Below are positions 5,781 through 7,462 of a DNA stretch of 7,462 nucleotides, piece by piece. This stretch comes from CAVPRW01 sp046727435 [NCBI: bacterium] (GTDB lineage Bacteria > Tectomicrobia > Entotheonellia > J063). The stretch spans positions 1-7,462 of the forward strand of contig JBKPCR010000112.1 in the NCBI GenBank assembly GCA_046727435.1. Reading direction: 5' to 3'. Both the position numbers and the translations under genes were made by a program. The notes beneath the pieces were generated by a model. It saw nothing but the letters and a program-made list of their open reading frames with translations. It was not told where the DNA came from and searched no databases. The stretch's first letter is position 1. Each line of letters opens with the position of its first letter.

Positions 5781-6629
5781 CTACTCTCTCCACACCAACC
5801 AAGTACCCGGCAACCCGTCAATGGGCGCACCGATGTCGATCACGCCCTCATGCTGCAGGCGGGTTGCCGCCTCCTCTACCTCGACGCGGGGGACCCCCAC
5901 CACACGCTCGGTCTGCGTTAGCGAAGCGTAATACACCACCGACAGATACTGTCTGGTGAGGCGATACACCGCCTCCTGGCGTAAAATCTCTCGCCCACGG
6001 GCCACTGGCTCGGGCAGCCAGGTTTCCAGCAGATCCCAAACGTAGGTAAAGGTCGGTTCGTAACGGGCCTCGATCATGGTGATGGAGAGCTTGCGCTGCA
6101 GTTCGGCGATCGCCTGATCGAAGATCAGCCGGCTCCTGGAGGCGTCAAGGTGCGTGCGGCGTTTCAGCTCCTTGGTGGTTAGGGGATGGTCCTCGACCAA
6201 CACATCCATGATCTGCTTAGCGGCGCGTGACAGCCGACCAGCTTCATAGTCGTAGAGATATTGCTCGTCGTGTGCAGAGCCATGCAGAGCATAGAAATCC
6301 GGGAAATGCGCCAGCGCTACCATGCTGGGTTTCCCGAGAATCAACTTGCCGTAGTACACAAGGCGTTTGGCGGGGAGGAGATCTTTGAGATTCCACGTGA
6401 GCATCAACTCCGGGTCATGATGTGAATGCTCTGGAAAGACCGGATTACGCCGCCCACAAACCGCCACCCACAAGCAGGGAAGCTGCTGGGTACGGTTGGT
6501 GAACACCAGGCAGAAGCCGACGTCCTCGACGAACTGCAGCGCCGTCCGTTCATTGTGGACGCGTAGGCGAGATCGCCGGCGGAAGCGTCGGTCCCGTTGT
6601 TGCTCCAGGTCCTCAACAGAATACCTCAT
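5781..6629 (-). CDS. AlkZ-related winged-helix protein
   Basis: 282 residues, cytoplasmic, resembling AlkZ-related proteins: relatives of the YcaQ/AlkZ DNA glycosylases (HTH_42 family), which unhook interstrand crosslinks or remove alkylated bases. Landmarks are LQFVEDVGFCLVF (31-43), QLPCLWVAVCG (49-59), WNLKDLLPAKRLVYYGKLI (79-97) and PDFYALHG. A winged-helix segment follows (about 136-190, AAKQIMDVLVEDHPLTTKEL), then a further helix-turn-helix-like C-terminus. It is shorter than E. coli YcaQ (about 410) and Streptomyces AlkZ (about 370). I could not see the catalytic Gln-x-Gln motif, so glycosylase activity is uncertain and it may only bind DNA. GGGGAAG lies about 9 nt before the ATG. Its stop and that of ispG are separated by one base, so the two genes converge with no room for a separate terminator. 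Confidence 0.78.
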   Translation of the reverse strand: MRYSVEDLEQQRDRRFRRRSRLRVHNERTALQFVEDVGFCLVFTNRTQQLPCLWVAVCGRRNPVFPEHSHHDPELMLTWNLKDLLPAKRLVYYGKLILGKPSMVALAHFPDFYALHGSAHDEQYLYDYEAGRLSRAAKQIMDVLVEDHPLTTKELKRRTHLDASRSRLIFDQAIAELQRKLSITMIEARYEPTFTYVWDLLETWLPEPVARGREILRQEAVYRLTRQYLSVVYYASLTQTERVVGVPRVEVEEAATRLQHEGVIDIGAPIDGLPGTWLVWRE

Positions 6630-6986
6630 GGTCGTATCTTCCCCGCGCCATCACGCCTTGGCCTATATTAAATATCCGGCAACAGGTTCTTTCCGCCAGC
6701 CCACGACGTCCTCCGCCATCGCTTGGCCTTGCCCCGCCATCATCTCTCGCCTTGCCGTCGAGGGCTTTTTCCCCTTTTCTCATCCGGTCGCACAAGCCTG
6801 GCCGCGACCTGCCCACGGTGGTTAACTTCGCGCACCGTCGGCCAAGTTATGCTATAATCGCTCATATATACATCTGGCTCATCCCTGTGGCGACGATCGC
6901 CCGAGCGATGGTCACAAGGCCTCCACACCGTTCACCCCCTGCGCTCGTCCGGCTCACGCGCCACACCCTGGAAGGAGAAGCCCTCC
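6630..6986. other. Divergent intergenic region, no gene seen
   Basis: 357 bp between the AlkZ-related gene and the phosphotriesterase-family gene. Short ORFs here have no recognisable protein character. It holds an AT-rich patch near 6663-6675 (TATATTAAATATCC), which may be the minus-strand gene's promoter area, although no convincing -35/-10 pair was found. It also holds the extended -10 at 6850-6858 serving the plus strand. Confidence 0.6.
6850..6858 (+). promoter_or_regulatory. Perfect extended -10 promoter element
   Basis: TGC (6850-6852) is directly followed by consensus TATAAT (6853-6858), a textbook extended -10. No good -35 lies at 16-18 nt, which extended -10 promoters often do without. 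It points at the phosphotriesterase-family gene, with a leader of about 120 nt. Confidence 0.65.
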
Positions 6987-7462
6987 ATGGAGCAGGTTCA
7001 AACTGTTCTCGGCCCCGTCCGCGTCGAGCAACTCGGCGTCACGCTCATGCATGAACACCTGGTCATTGGGTGGCCGGGGTGGGTTTTCGACCCGCTGGCG
7101 CGCTTCGACCGCATGCGGGTCACCAGCTTGTTGATCGAGCGTCTGAATGAGCTGAAAGCACTGGGGGTGTCGACCTTTGTCGATCCCTGTCCAATTGAAC
7201 TCGGTCGTAATCCCGAGCTGGCGGCTGAGGTCGCCGAGGCGACAGGGATGAATATCATCTGCGCCACCGGCCTCTACACGAATCGACTGGGCATCCCGGT
7301 GTATTTCCGACAGCGCTCGGTGGATGAGATCGCCGAGATCTTTGCGCGCGAGTTGAGCGAGGGGATCGGGTCCTCCGGTATTCGAGCCGGGCTTATCAAA
7401 TGCGCCACCGGTCTGAATGAGATCACCCGGCATGAGGAAAAATGCCTGCGGGCGGCAGGCCG
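6987..7462 (+). CDS. Phosphotriesterase-family metallohydrolase, cut by window end
   Basis: First 158 residues of an amidohydrolase-superfamily TIM barrel of the phosphotriesterase family, whose members hydrolyse phosphotriesters, lactones or related esters with a two-metal centre. The start MEQVQTVLGPVRVEQLGVTL leads into the His-x-His metal ligands His22 and His24 (LMHEHL). The bridging, usually carboxylated lysine is Lys138 in AGLIKCATG. GVSTFVDPCPIELGRNP and IICATGLYT are typical strands between them. The later His ligands and the catalytic Asp lie beyond the window. AAGGAG (6972-6977) is 9 nt before the ATG, fixing the start. It is the first gene after an extended -10 promoter. The substrate cannot be told from this part; a lactonase-like activity is as likely as a true phosphotriesterase. 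Confidence 0.93.
   Translation, partial: MEQVQTVLGPVRVEQLGVTLMHEHLVIGWPGWVFDPLARFDRMRVTSLLIERLNELKALGVSTFVDPCPIELGRNPELAAEVAEATGMNIICATGLYTNRLGIPVYFRQRSVDEIAEIFARELSEGIGSSGIRAGLIKCATGLNEITRHEEKCLRAAG

Noticed and set aside
6954-7433. 159-residue minus-strand ORF at the right end
   Set aside because: Antisense to the phosphotriesterase-family gene, which has a good Shine-Dalgarno and metal-ligand motifs.
1-7462. CRISPR array, tRNA, rRNA or transposase
   Set aside because: No regularly spaced direct repeats, no cloverleaf or rRNA core sequence, and no transposase-like ORF were seen on either strand.

Overview
The window is GC-rich bacterial DNA, probably from an uncultured or environmental lineage. 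A Chloroflexota-like or Tectomicrobia-like host is my best guess. The hints are the very long plant/Chlamydia-type IspG, a genuine UGSC selenoprotein, an AlkZ-related winged-helix protein, a phosphotriesterase-family gene, and dispersed GC-rich hairpin repeats of the CCCTCACCCCAG type. No rRNA or marker gene is present, so the taxonomy is inference only.

Left part (1-2434, minus strand): a tight three-gene unit reads leftwards from a good sigma-70-like promoter near 2266-2294. The order is a conserved cysteine-rich protein with a GWTDGLPVIPPT motif (2195-1101), a UGSC-family selenoprotein (1087-530), and an aldo/keto reductase that runs off the window (517-1). The spacings are 13 and 12 nt. 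The selenoprotein has an in-frame UGA at 787-785, exactly at the U of the U-G-S-C motif, followed by a hairpin placed like a bacterial SECIS element. A standard gene caller would split this gene or call it broken. This is the most notable content of the window: a probable selenium-dependent redox system whose function is, to my knowledge, uncharacterised.

Middle (2435-5779): a class IV PLP aminotransferase (branched-chain type, minus) is divergent from ispG (plus), which encodes the [4Fe-4S] enzyme of the MEP isoprenoid pathway in its large three-domain form. The divergent intergenic region carries a degenerate GC-rich hairpin repeat and an extended -10 promoter for ispG. A related repeat, in the opposite orientation, lies in frame inside ispG itself and adds about 28 residues to the central domain.

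Right part (5780-7462): an AlkZ-related protein (minus) converges on ispG with one base between the stop codons. A 357-bp gap follows, with a perfect extended -10 element. It leads into a phosphotriesterase-family metalloenzyme (plus) that is cut by the window end. I saw no RNA genes, CRISPR arrays, insertion-sequence transposases or origins.
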